Below are positions 23,029 to 49,007 of a stretch of DNA of 64,000 bases, one piece after another (the stretch's first letter is position 1; the number at the start of each line of letters is the position of its first letter). The DNA is taken from the NCBI RefSeq assembly GCF_964355755.1, contig NC_092671.1, positions 15,633,501 through 15,697,500 on the forward strand. Reading direction: 5' to 3'. The position numbers were made by a program, and so were the translations under genes. The DNA comes from Antedon mediterranea (lineage: Eukaryota; Echinodermata; Crinoidea; Comatulida; Antedonidae). The notes beneath the pieces are model-generated. The model worked only from the letters and a program-made list of their open reading frames with translations, was not told the DNA's origin and ran no database searches.

Positions 23029-24589
23029 ATGTTAAAATATTGGCTGTTATTTGGGTTTGTCTTATCCGTTAATGCTGCGACGCCTAATCAAAATGTTATT
23101 GGTGGCAGGAACCAGCTTAAAGCTCACGCAAGACCACGAAGGACAATAGGTTTTACAATCTTTATATTTTTTATATTTAGACTTTAGTGAATATAGAATG
23201 GAAAGTTTTCAGGGGAAAAACACTTTTTCAAACTCTTGTATAGGCTGCAATGTCGTGCATTTAATAATATATATATAACACACATATACAACACATAACA
23301 AATTTCCGGCAACCAAAGTATGCATCGTTCCTCAATGCAATGTAAAAGTGTGTTAAACTTTTGTTACAGAAAATGCTAGGAATAATGATATGAACATCAG
23401 AATGGAGGTATGTATAATAGTAAATAAACTTATAACATTTAAAGATATATTGTCTCCCCCTGAAAATGTTTTTTGTTTGTTTTTTGAATGTTTTGTTGAA
23501 TATGTTAATTAATAGCACATAATAGTTATTCACTTTGACCAAAAATTGGATCGAACAAAAAAATGTAAATGGACAATACATCTTTAATTTTTTTAATTAT
23601 TTGTACACGTTTTGTTTTGTCGCTACTGCGTCATTTGTAAAAACAAAATTCTTATTGGTCCCGTCTGTTTTGAGGTTTTTTAAAATATAGTAGGCCTATA
23701 TATGCACGTCGTTCATAACTCATGTGCAATAAAGACAACTAGATCGAATGATATTTTGTAATAATGACTGAAAATTGTTTTCTCCAGAACACAACAGTTA
23801 ATGCAACAACACCGAAAGCGAACGCGACGACGACGTTAGAAACAGTTAAACTTACGACGAATCTTACCAGCACAGAAGCTATAACTACAGCCAACATGAC
23901 TACCAGTACCATGGATGGACACGAGACTACTAAACCAGGTGTTACATATACATATGATGTAAGAAAAGCTTTGTTATTGAAAATACTGTTTCGATATTTA
24001 GTAGCTCAATGGAATAAGTGCGCGTAATTATACGGTAACTTTATGCCTACATTTGAGAATACTCGGGTGGCATTCGAACCTATCACCTTCACATCACGGT
24101 TTCCATACCTTTAAACTATCAAGCTTGTGCTGAGGGTTAGATTTGAGTCCAATGAAGCAGGTACTGCACTGACAGGATGATTATTTAAGAACTACTTTTC
24201 GTATTTTGCGTAATGGAGCTAAGTTATGCCAGCCAGATGTTGTTGTAGCCATACATTTGAGAATACTTGCAAACAAATTCGCAGGTAGGCCCCAGTTAGG
24301 GACTCCAAGAACATCTGACCATTTAACAAAGCAAATTTAATTCAAAGCCTTGCTTAAAAGTAGTTTTCACATCAATAAAAAAAAAAGAAAAATTAAGCGC
24401 CGTTTAAATTACAATTGATTGTTACCCGGCCAGCTGTGCATTCTTGATGGCGGTAACATTTTTCTTTTTTAACAGGATGATTTGTCCGGTGGAGCTGTAG
24501 CTGGGATAGTAATTGGTACTATAGCTATCTTAGTCCTCGCAACAGGATTAACTGTAGTATTGATCAAGAAAAAAAGTTCGTTTGAGTAG
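23029..24589 (+). CDS. Small Thr-rich mucin-like type I membrane protein
   Basis: Exons 23029-23149, 23370-23407, 23788-23958, 24476-24589; 444 nt, 147 aa. The first donor is weak (ATAG|GTTTTA), but phases match throughout. A signal peptide covers residues 1-17 (LLFGFVLSVNA). A basic stretch (RPRRTI) comes next, then a Thr-rich ectodomain with five N-X-T sequons and many candidate O-glycosylation sites. One membrane helix follows (VAGIVIGTIAILVLATGL), then a short tail IKKKSSFE. This is the layout of a small cell-surface sialomucin or glycophorin-like protein. I do not recognise a named family and such sequences diverge fast. Confidence 0.75.
23438..23589. mobile_element. TIR element, AAGATGTATTGTCC family, copy 1
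   Basis: The left end TTTAAAGATATATTGTCTCC and right end GGACAATACATCTTTAA are mirror images with TTAA at both borders. It is non-coding and lies in an intron of the mucin-like gene. Related copies are at 25206-25495, 26655-26957, 29341-29914, 35772, 38107-38236 and 45614. Confidence 0.7.
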
Positions 24590-25205
24590 TGTGGAATTAA
24601 TCCAAGAACTAGTATAAAAGTACAATAAAAATACAATACATATGTAAAAAGTCTTCAAATTAATGTTTACTTGCTTTTTACCGTAAATTACACAATAAAA
24701 TTATAGGCGTATATATAGCTATCATTAGTAAAATCGTTAGTAAACATTACGTTATTGGTATTTGTTAAACGTAAACGTAATTTAAGTATTATAGGCTATA
24801 ATTAATATATAAAAAACGTATAAATGAATTATTTACATAACAGTTCAAATATTGTATTACCTATATTATTTTTTTTTTATGTAGGCCTAAAATTATTATT
24901 TATCATAAACTTGGTAGTTTCATTAAAAAAATGTAATGTTTGGTATTTTTTTCAGTTCGATTTTATAATAAAAAATAATGTAGTTTTAAGGAAATAGAAT
25001 AACGTGTTTAAAAAAAACCAGAAAATTTAGTGGCATAGAACATCTCTCTAAACCATAGGCCTAATGTAGGTTATTTTAAACCAACAATATTTTAATATTT
25101 AATAGGAATGTGTCGGATTCTTTTTTTTCTCGAAATATTTTTCTTCTTGAATAAATAGGCCTACAATATTTGTCACGTATATAGAATTCTGCATTATCGC
25201 GTTTG

Positions 25206-25495
25206 ATATAGATATATTGTCCCCCCGAAACAATATTTTTGAAATATTTTTGTTGAATATGACATTTAAATATACCTGAAAAAACTGTAATTTAAAGCAA
25301 AAAAATAGTAAAATTGGTTACATGCAGCCAATGGAATGGGTTTTAGGTTGAATTGAGATGTTTATTTTGTCTTTTTATACATAAAAACATTTTTTTTTAC
25401 GAAAGTGGTTAACTTATTACAAAAAGGCAAGCCTTATAATTGATTAATCTGCATTTTTCGTGTTTTTGGGACAATACGTTTTCAAAGGAATGACC
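25206..25495. mobile_element. TIR element, same family, copy 2
   Basis: Left end ATAGATATATTGTCCCCCCG and right end TTTGGGACAATACGTTTTC. Internal blocks CTGTAATTTAA and GGGTTTTAGGTTGAAT are shared with copy 3 (26655-26957). Intergenic between the mucin-like gene and SLC22; 24590-25205 around it has no visible gene. Confidence 0.6.
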
Positions 25496-25687
25496 AATCG
25501 CATCGAACAAATAGTAGAATGGTAACATAATTATACCGTAACTTTATACATTCCAATTTCCAATCCTCTCTATCACTGTGTAACACTTACTGCAAAATAC
25601 ACAGACGTTATCACATGATATCTGTCAAATACCTACCGGTACCGAGTTACAATTTTTTGGAAATTATGATTACTGAAAATCTATGAT

Positions 25688-28600
25688 TTAAACTTTTGTA
25701 TTTTCATTGTCATCTTCATTGGGTGCGATTGAATATGCTGACGTCACCAGTGGTGTGTTTCTTATGTTTTCTCCATCTTCGATAGATTCCGGTAGAGGTC
25801 GGTTTAATGTTTCGGGCAAGAGCAGCATAATTAAACCTGCTATCGCAGATAGTACAGCAAACAGTACCATAGGTACCCATGAAACAGACTTTCCCTGCAA
25901 ACATAACAGCAACATGAATGTCTACAGAACATCAAGGTACACTACATTCTGAGCATGATAGAAACCTAAATTTGATAAACTCAATGTGAAATCGAAAATA
26001 TATTTGATCTTACCGAGTACATGATATAAGGAGCCGAAATTCCACCAATTCGAGCCATCATAGAACATTCTCCTATTCCAATGGTACTGCACAAAAATAA
26101 TAAAATAATGCGACAAAACAATTCACATAACACAAGACACATCCGTGTAGTTTCAAAGCATTGTATGCCTAAAGTAACTATTCTTATATCTACATATTAT
26201 ACGACCACTTCTTGCAATTTATTAAATTTACCGTATAACCGTTGGAAAGAGTTCGGACGAATATATCCAAACAACGGTGTATGTCAATGTTATACAAAAC
26301 TTGCCAATAAAAGCCATCGTGATTATGAGCGGCGTGAGGTTAGTACCATTACCTAGAATGTAAACATATTTGGATAAATGTGATGCAGTTGTCTCCACAC
26401 CTTTATGTAAAATGGAATCTTCCTGTAAAAATTCCTATCATTTTGTATAATAATACACGATAGTAGTAGTGATATAGGAAGCCTTACTAGTTTCCACTGG
26501 AATGACAATTGTCATGATGCAAGCAACAGAAGCAAGTATATGAAAGAAAAGAAGCAACTGCCGGCGACCGAATCTGCAAAGAAAATATGAATTTATTCAG
26601 GCAAGACTGGCTATCCATTCTATCACAAATTAACATGTTGCATAATATTTAAATATATTATTGTCCCCGTTCAAATTTGTTGGCTGGACATGCCCAATGT
26701 TAAACTATAATTGTTATTCCCAATTAACAAAAATTGGATCGAAAAAAAAATTACCTGCAAAACTGTAATTTAAGGAAAAAAAAACGAACTGAAAGTCAAT
26801 GTTGGGTTTTGGTTGAATGTAACAGTCTGTTTTGTATTTTATTTTGTGTTCGTTTTGTTCCTCCGGAAGTGATTAACAAAAACCAACAAATTTAAAATCT
26901 AATTTTATTAATCATCATTTTTTTATGATTTTGGCGAACAATACATCTTTAAAGTTATTTTTTATAATTGCCACCTTTTGTCATGGTTGGATAATTGTCT
27001 GGATTGATATACATTATAGCCAACTTCTGTCGTAAACGTCAATGTCTTCCATTCATCTGAATGATGACTAAGCCAGGACTGTTTAAAGCACTTTTGGCTG
27101 GTCCCAACATTGATCAAGGGTTTCTCTCGTCCAGTACCCACCTTAACTAGAGGAGAAACATAAGCCAATACGTAGGAGGCGTTGCTTAACTTGGGTGAGC
27201 AGCTGACGGGAACCGGTGTTTCAACGTGGTAAGGCCGTAATAATTGATATCATTAACGTACCTAGGTAATGCCCATATTTGAACAATGTATGCTGGAACC
27301 TCAGCTAAGCCAATAATAAAGAAGTTTAGGAATCGGTCTCCTGCCAAAGCAGACGAATTTAGCGACAACCCATAGTAAACTGAACTGTTTACAGTCCTAA
27401 ATTTAAAAATAAATATGATAAAAGTTCTTTGTATTGTATTTAAAAAAAGGAAATATGACATAAATATGATTGTCGAAAGTATTTATACAAAAAAATTTTC
27501 TAATCTATGAAACCTACCACATGAAAAACAACACCAAAGTCCATCTTCTCAAATTCGGTGTTCGTACGGTGTCAAACACAGAATATTTCTTTGCATGGGA
27601 TCCAGGATTCTTTTCTTGTTTTGATTCTTCTTCAAGAAAGCTACAATCGACTCTGTTGAATCTTGCCATTTTCTCAAGAACGCGTCTTGCGTCCTCGTGA
27701 CGTCCAACCGACTGAAGCCATCGTGGAGACTCAACAAGAAACCTATAAAAAAAGCAGATAATAGTATTTAGGTAAAAAACTACAGAAACAAACTCTCTGT
27801 GATTATTGTCATTTCCAGATACATATTCCAGTACTATAGGTTTGACGATGTGAATTAGATTAAGATTCTGTATATACAATTTTGAATATTATATTAATAG
27901 ATGCTAAACACATCACGTGTAAAATAAGAAAGTAGGTCCACGGTATCATTGGAACTTAAAATCTTACCACCAGAATAGAAGAGCAGGTATCATAGGAAGT
28001 GTGATGGCCAATTGAAAATGTCGCCAGTTTTGTAACAGGTACGCGATTGGTGTCAGTACACATAGACCAAATCCCCATGCAGTAGTAGCGATACAGCAGG
28101 CTAGTGATCGTTGCTTTGGTCGGAATAATTCCAATAATAAAATGAAGGAACAAGTCAACTGGCCCTAAAAACATAAATACAACATATTTTATTTTACTTC
28201 CGATATCGGTGTTTGATTTATTTATTGGACGATCATACCATGCTAGAAACAAGATTCAAATTTCATTTCATTCACTTTTATTGGCAACAAAAATAAATGT
28301 CAAACTTACGGAATAGGAAATTAAATTTAAGCTAATCAAGTATAAAAACAATAGTAATTAAAGAAGAAGGGAAAAAGCTACAAATATTTTAAATTTTAGT
28401 TTATCAGCTCAGATTCTATTGTTTTTTTGTATTCGTGTTCTTCATGTATTTTATATTTGGCAATAAAAGAATAAGAATAAGAATCAGATGCCCTGAATGA
28501 AAAAACATTTAGATCCCTCGAGTTAGAATGATCCTACGGACGGCTATCAAGAAAACATTATTTTCAACTCCGTCATATCCAATTGTAAATAAATTATTAT

Positions 28601-30249
28601 CTAATTGATAAATAATCTTACCATAACAAAATTTGCTAAAAAGAACCAGACGATGACGAAGGCAATGTAGCTGTGAATAAACACTAAAATAATACCGCAG
28701 ACGATTGTTCCCATCATGCAAAGCCAAGTAACAGTTTTGCGCCCAAACAGGTCAGATAGCTGACCAGTGATCACAGCCCCAGCAAGAACACCACAGAAAA
28801 ATATAGAAATTGCATTTGGGGAGAGTATAGCTTGGTCACATACCAAATCGAACTAGTTGAGATAATAAAAAAAATTAAAAAAGTTATTATGAGTATGCGA
28901 TTCAGTTATAAAATACAAATAATAAAAACGTAACTGTCAACTATAGAAAATGCCAAGGTCTCGAAAAAAACCTTTCAATAATAACAAAACAGAGAGACAA
29001 AGAATTAAACTATATTGTTCAGAGTTGTTTCTTGTCAGTAAAGTTTTATTTTCGTTTAAACCTTGAAATTCAGGAATAAACCGGCTTACATTGTAACACT
29101 TTACAAATCTCTTAACACGGTAATGTATCCAAATGTAAAAAAAAAAATAAATGCTGATTTTCTTATATAAGAATAATATAAAAAAAACAAATTAATGTAA
29201 GTTTCTAGTACAGTAATTGACACATTGTTTTCGATCAAATGTCTTGATTGCAAATTAATTAACCTAACTACTCAAGATATCAAACTGTATTATGTTAATT
29301 TTATTAATGGTTTCGATAAGGAACTTTATATATTTTATCTTCAAAGATGTATTGTCCCTTTGACTAATTCCAACAAAATTAAAAAAAAAGATTTTGAAAA
29401 AAGTGGGTCATTTTGAAGTATCATAATACTAGTTACTAACTTTCACCAAAAATTAGTCGAAAACAATCATTTTTAATTAAAATACAGACGTTTTTTTGTT
29501 AAAAAAATAACTTTGACTTCCAGTAAAAGTTTTCGATCAAAACATATTTCATAATGCAACGCGCTTGTTTGGCTATTCTCTATGCATAATCATAAAATTT
29601 CCTTGCGATCTGTGTGAAAACACCTTCTCAACCGTGACGAGTTGTAAACAATCTTAATTACATCATGAATTTATGCTTACTCGCGTGGTTTGAAATCTTT
29701 GTTTACTATCGCTCGCGACGATCATCCAGACGAAATGTAATCAAATTAATTTACCAATTAATTTACCTGTTAATCACGTAAACTTGTTGTTTTTGGCTCG
29801 AATTTTCGACCTAAAGTGACTAACTTTAATATTAATTTGATATGGCCAATTTAAATTGAGAATATTTTTACCTTCATGTTTTGTGTTTCAAGGGACAATA
29901 CATTTCTAAGTTTTCACTAGGACGGAAAAGGGTAAATGATTACCTCTGTTACTAATGAAGTTACTTTGTCAGATTCTTCATAAACCCATCCATCTACACA
30001 GCTAGTGGTCTCATTTCCATCAAATGTGTACATACTGCATTTTGCAAACGTTCCATCTTCTTCAATCGGTATGGCAACGTCAATCTTCTCGTCTGTTTTG
30101 CAATGATGCGATGGTGTGTACAAGATAAATATAGATGACATAATTTGCCAACTGGTAAACACTCCTTGAATTATCGGTGCAACAATAAGAAGAATGACTT
30201 GATATCGGCCAAAACCTCCTATTTTCTTAAGACATTCGTCGATATCCAT
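25688..30249 (-). CDS. SLC22-family organic cation/anion transporter
   Basis: Exons 30249-29944, 28852-28622, 28164-27968, 27742-27518, 27396-27262, 26573-26488, 26352-26232, 26086-26014, 25894-25688; 1581 nt, 526 aa, close to the 540-560 usual for SLC22. It is a major facilitator protein with 12 predicted helices in the plasma membrane. The N-terminus MDIDECLKKIGGFGRYQ and a large Cys-containing first outer loop with an N-glycosylation site (DGNETTSC) are typical. Also present are the MFS loop LSDLFGRKTV, the family motif VESPRWL, FGRRQ in the 8-9 loop, SSELFPTVIR and the final motif LLPETLNRPLPESI. Substrate cannot be read from sequence. The ATG at 30249 is chosen because it starts the conserved N-terminus. 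Confidence 0.94.
26655..26957. mobile_element. TIR element, same family, copy 3
   Basis: Left end TATTATTGTCCCCGTTC (degenerate), right end GAACAATACATCTTTAAAG. The internal sequence parallels copy 2 (ACCTGCAAAACTGTAATTTA, TTGGGTTTTGGTTGAAT). It lies in an SLC22 intron. Confidence 0.6.
29341..29914. mobile_element. TIR element, same family, longest copy
   Basis: Left end CAAAGATGTATTGTCCCTTTG and right end CAAGGGACAATACATTTCTA. About 570 bp, non-coding, in the first SLC22 intron. Its left part (CTTTCACCAAAAATTAGTCG) recurs inverted at 38107-38236. Confidence 0.65.
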
Positions 30250-32158
30250 TTTGATATCTAACCTAAGAACAAAAAGTTTTGTCAAGCGTTTTTACTAAAC
30301 TGTACCAGAATAACAATAAGTATTAAATGGATCTACCTGCAAGTTGTGACAATATAAATGGTACACATTAATATATTAATGTCAAGAAAAATCACCAACT
30401 AAGCTATCTACAGGGACGGATGTTTTATTAAATTTGATTTACAAAGGCAGTTATATATTAATGTCATTACTGAACTGCTCCTAATGTTGTATGATAAACC
30501 CCTGGTGCCTACCTGAAGTTATTGAAAATACACTGCCCTTTCGCAGGCAGCAAGCGTCAATGGCGCTGAATCAGTTTTGTCTATAGTTTTTTGAACCGGT
30601 AAAGGCCTCCAATAAAACAGGTGAATAATAAACCTACATCAGTACAGTAGTGTTGCAAAGTATATTAAATCCTATTTTTATAATTACAAAAAATCTGATA
30701 AGAGGACAATCGAAATTTACACTTCATTGAGGCTTCAAACCGTTAGGCACTGCGTACAACAATGATGTACATAGAAGGTATAATAATATGAAAGGGTGTA
30801 TTTGTCAAAAGTCTAACAAAGGGTCATGTCTATACTGAATTAAGGTTTCCGAACAGAAAGAGTTTTTCTAACAATGTAAAGGTTCACACAATAATAAGAA
30901 TATCAAATAGTATGGCCTTGATTAGGTATATAGTGCATGTACAGCAGCTATAGTTTATCTAATGGCAAAATTGATGTAACATGATGCAAATAATGACGGT
31001 CATCATGAAAAAAGAGAGATATACGTAGGCAACGCAGGCAACGTTCAATCGACACCGTGACTGAGCACAAGCGTTTTGCTGCGTCATGAATGATATACAG
31101 GTGTTCTGTTTGACACACACACAAAGAAACATAAATAATTTAAGCCTTTTTTCGAGTGGGGTTGTTGAGTACCCTGCCAACTATAAATTAGCCTCAAATT
31201 AAGTATGTCTCTACATACGTGAACTAACCCGCCTCCTACGTAATAAATCACTCACTGGTAGACATACACCTGTTGCCTCCCCTGCCTACGACTATAATAT
31301 CAAATACACTTTATCAATGTCTACTAAAAAAGAAACAGAAAATGTTGATAATTACTGCAGTAGGCCTACAACCTTACCTGTTTACTGCAGTACCTTACCT
31401 GTTTACCACGAAATAGACAGGAAACTTGTGAATTGAATACCACGTCTTCTTACGTCAAGCGAAACAAAAACCAGAAGCATCGAAGCATCACTTGGCAAAT
31501 TTTTACGCTATTCTTTCTTACACATTGATTTCATTCAACCCATAACCATTAGAATGTATAGCTTTAAAACTGGATTTCTTTGAATATAATTATTTTACAT
31601 AAACCACAAAACTAGAGTATATAATTTCTAATACTTTAACACTATATACTTTTTGTAAAAACCCTATAAAATGTGGAGTGGGGGGGGGGGGGGTACTTAC
31701 GGCCTTGCCATCGTTATTTAAGACCTGTTAATTTAAAATGTTAATATGATATATATAGACTTCTAATAGCATTTCCAATAATAAAACATCAATTTTAGCG
31801 CAATATAAGACACCAACTTTGTTCGTTTCGCGAACGCGAAGCTTGTCGATCAGTTTAACATTTTTGGTGTCTATATCGAGCTAAAATTGAGGTTTTATTG
31901 TTGGAAATTAGAAGTCTATATATATCATATTTCGTTAAATTAACAGGTCTTAGTAGGTCTTGGTAGTTCTTGGTATTTAGGAGGACTAGTTATTTATTGT
32001 CATTTGATTCATGAAGATAAAACACATGACATTATTGTAAAGTATTTTATATATACTCAATTGGCGTTCCATAGACATTAAAATGAAAACACGCTCTCGC
32101 GCGGAAAAAACCACCACAAATCGACAAAAAACTGATTAGAAATTTTAACATAAATACA
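30250..32158. other. Divergent intergenic region between SLC22 and PEX11
   Basis: Contains a run of 14 G with neighbours (31680-31694), and a palindromic element at 31719-31952 listed separately. The promoters of both genes must be here. I see no additional exon. Confidence 0.4.
31719..31952. mobile_element. Palindromic MITE, about 234 bp
   Basis: The left end TAAGACCTGTTAATTT is mirrored by AAATTAACAGGTCTTA. The complementarity continues through most of the element (TATATAGACTTCTAAT / ATTAGAAGTCTATATA; TTTTAGC / GCTAAAA). The loop holds CGCGAACGCGAAGCTTG. Confidence 0.8.
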
Positions 32159-34171
32159 ATGTCAATGTCGAAACAAACACAAAACTCTGTTATCCGTGAT
32201 TATGTTAAATACACGAGCTATACAGAGGGAAGAGATAAAATTTACAGGTAATTTATTTAAACTAGCCTAGGCTTGGATAGCTAGGCCTAGGCTAGAGTTT
32301 AGTAAAAAGATAGGCCCAAAACATTGTTGTGTGCAAATTTCATTTTTGCACCAACCATGCAGGCTGACCTGGGAAAAACGAAAACTTGTGTGGCGAGGCA
32401 GAAGGCTATCTGAAAGTAAACCATATCGTTTGATTTATCTTTAGGACAATCCAGTATGCTTCCAGATTTGTATTATGGTATCTTTCAAGGCGGGATAGTG
32501 TGACATCGTTTCACCAGAAAGTCAAGAATTTGGAGTCGGCAATTACAACATCAAGAAAATGTAAATAAAACATTATTTGTCTGACATTGATTGTCGTGAT
32601 TGGTTTTTTTTTTCAGATTCATCATATTTTAATCATATAGTATACCTTATATATAATATTTAATACCTGTTTTTCCCAAAAAATAAATAAATACTGTATG
32701 TCTTAAGACTGAGAAGAGACTTAGTTTATAAGCACGATAAATTATAAAATAGTTTAGTCATACTGTAATTGGCGAGTTACTTGCGGTTAGATGCATATAA
32801 AATATAAATAAAATAAACATTAACAAATTAAAATCAGTGTTAAACAGTGTTGTATGATAACTTGCTTTCAAAATCAAATGCTAACATTCTAATTTGCATA
32901 ATTGCATTGAGTCATGTTGGTTTGGACCGCATTAATTACAAATATAACCTTCGCTGTGTCTTTAACAGACTAGCGATAGATTTAATTTCAGCACAACAAT
33001 TGCAAACAAATCTTGCAACATTTATCTGCCTAATAGAATCAGTATTCACAACAAATTTTTCCCAACAGTATTCAGAATGTTGAGATGCATCGATTTTTCA
33101 CTGAAGGCTGTAGATGCATTGCGTACAACAGATGAAAAGCTCAAAATGTTTGCACTCATCGGAAGTATTGGGAAAGCCGGTTGGCTAGTGCTTGACCATG
33201 CGATATGGTTTGGACAAATCAAAGTTTTCACGGTACACAATTATGTTTAAATTAACATTTGTAATTTAATCTGTGTTTGATTGCAACTTTGTACAGTACA
33301 TAATCATGAATTTGAATTAATAATTTGTAGTGCATTTCTTAGACTATAGACCATGTATAAATACAGCATGTTTAAACTTTACATATTTCTCCAGCCTTAT
33401 TAATACAATGGTTCCTTAATTAAATGATTCTGGTTACTTAGGCGTCTACCAAATCTGTAACATGATTTACCGATTCTAATTCTTTGCTTCCTTCTGATAG
33501 GTTGAAAGTCAACGATGGGCAAAGCTTTCATATTGGTTATGGTTGATTGGTGTGACGGCTCTCGCACTCCGTGATTTCCGTAAAATCAATCTGCTAGTTG
33601 CTCAAGCCAAAAAATTAAGAAGCCAGAGTGAAAGAGAAGAGAAAACTGCAATTAAAGCTGAACTTGATAAAGCAAGAATTGAATTTTTGATTGATGTCTC
33701 AGATGCGTTTATCCCACTCGCAGCGTTGAACTTTTGCAGCAAAGGTCTTGGTGCATTAGGTGGTGTGATTGCCTCGATAGCAGGTGGCTATCTTGCATAT
33801 GAGAAAAATATTGTCGCTAATAGGTAAATAATTGCTTCACATTATATGAAATCATCATTTTTATATCATAATTATGTTGATGCTGATTGATGATTGGCCA
33901 ACACATTTGTGGACAGTATCCTAACAATTCTATTGATAATTTATTAAATATTTTATCTAATGTCAATTCTAGTGGGTGTAGGGTCTCTGACAATTGTAAT
34001 TTGGGTTCCAAATATGTACTAAAGATTGTCACATTGATTTGAGTGTTTTTTAAATATAAGTTGAAAGGAAAGTACTACTTTTATATTTTATTTTGTATGT
34101 ATTTTTAAAGTGGAAAAATCAAAGCAAACATGATTGATTATGCATTCCCACCAAAATACACTGCAGAGTGA
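32159..34171 (+). CDS. PEX11: Peroxisomal membrane protein PEX11 (alpha/beta type)
   Basis: Exons 32159-32247, 32445-32560, 33069-33232, 33501-33823, 34111-34171; 753 nt, 250 aa, as usual for PEX11. PEX11 inserts in the peroxisomal membrane and drives elongation and division. Landmarks: N-terminal RDYVKYTSYTEGRDKIYRT, then TIQYASRFVLWYL and KNLESAITTSRKLFRMLR (amphipathic helix region), the central WLVLDHAIWFG, and a C-terminal region with FLIDVSDAFIPL and a hydrophobic Gly-rich segment GALGGVIASIAGGYLAY. The last exon adds a short polar tail (SGKIKANMIDYAFPP). It is convergent with PECR, stop codons 309 bp apart. Confidence 0.93.
32735..32820 (+). repeat. SINE tail fragment in PEX11 intron 2
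   Basis: ATAAATTATAAAATAGTTTA and GTAATTGGCGAGTTACTTGC followed by an AAATA-rich end match the 3' part of the SINEs at 5223 and 13021. No tRNA-like head. Confidence 0.65.
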
Positions 34172-34480
34172 GTGACACCCAATCCAGTATAAGTCAGCAT
34201 AAGTAACAGAATTCTTTATTTTTTTGAAAATTATATGCACTAACATTAGGTTTCATTGCATTAGAATGTTACCATCACATCGCACAATTACAGTATGTAA
34301 AAATTGTGCCTTTGATTAATATAAAATATATAGGCTGGTTACCAAAATTCTTATATTGTTTTAATGCCACTTGCTAATATGTTCGACATTCAACAATTAT
34401 ATTTTAATTATTTTATTAACTGCAGATATATTATTTTTAAAATCCATTTACAAATCTTTATTTTCTTCTTTTACCATTAT

Positions 34481-48692
<14,212 letters not shown>

Positions 48693-48713
48693 GTTTTTCT
48701 AAACTAAAATATA

Positions 48714-48760
48714 GAGGGCGTCCTACCAATAACACAATCAGAGCCATATAAAGCTCTGAA
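48714..48760 (-). promoter_or_regulatory. PECR: PECR upstream motif: ATATGGCTCTG-N18-CGCCCTC
   Basis: In gene orientation CAGAGCTTTATATGGCTCTG is followed after 18 nt by CGCCCTC, 22 bp before the PECR ATG. Same core, orientation and spacing as upstream of E-Syt. The ATG in the motif is out of frame with the PECR start, so it would form an overlapping upstream ORF if included in the mRNA. Confidence 0.4.
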
Positions 48761-48840
48761 CACAATAAATAACCGGGAAAACTATATCATAAAATTAACA
48801 AGGCCAACAGCCATAAGTCGCGTGCTCTCAGAAAAAAAAT

Positions 48841-49007
48841 GAACTTTCAAAAATTAATGTACTTTAAAACTTTTCTGTACATCAAAACAGTTCAAAGAGT
48901 ACAAAAAGCGATAAAACGCATAGTGATACCGGACCGACAGACAGACCGACAGGCCGACCGACCGACCGACATAGTGAACTATATAGTCGCGTCCACGCGA
49001 CTAAAAA
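48841..49007 (+). mobile_element. Helentron/HINE-like 3' end: GACC/GACA microsatellite plus hairpin
   Basis: A tetranucleotide run (GACAGACAGACCGACAGG, then four GACC-type units) at 48932-48973 is followed by a perfect hairpin GTCGCG-TCCA-CGCGAC ending at about 49001 and then TAAAAAT. Tetranucleotide tract plus terminal hairpin is the layout of Helentron-associated elements in other invertebrates. The satellite begins directly after the hairpin. The assignment is inferred from architecture. Confidence 0.35.
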
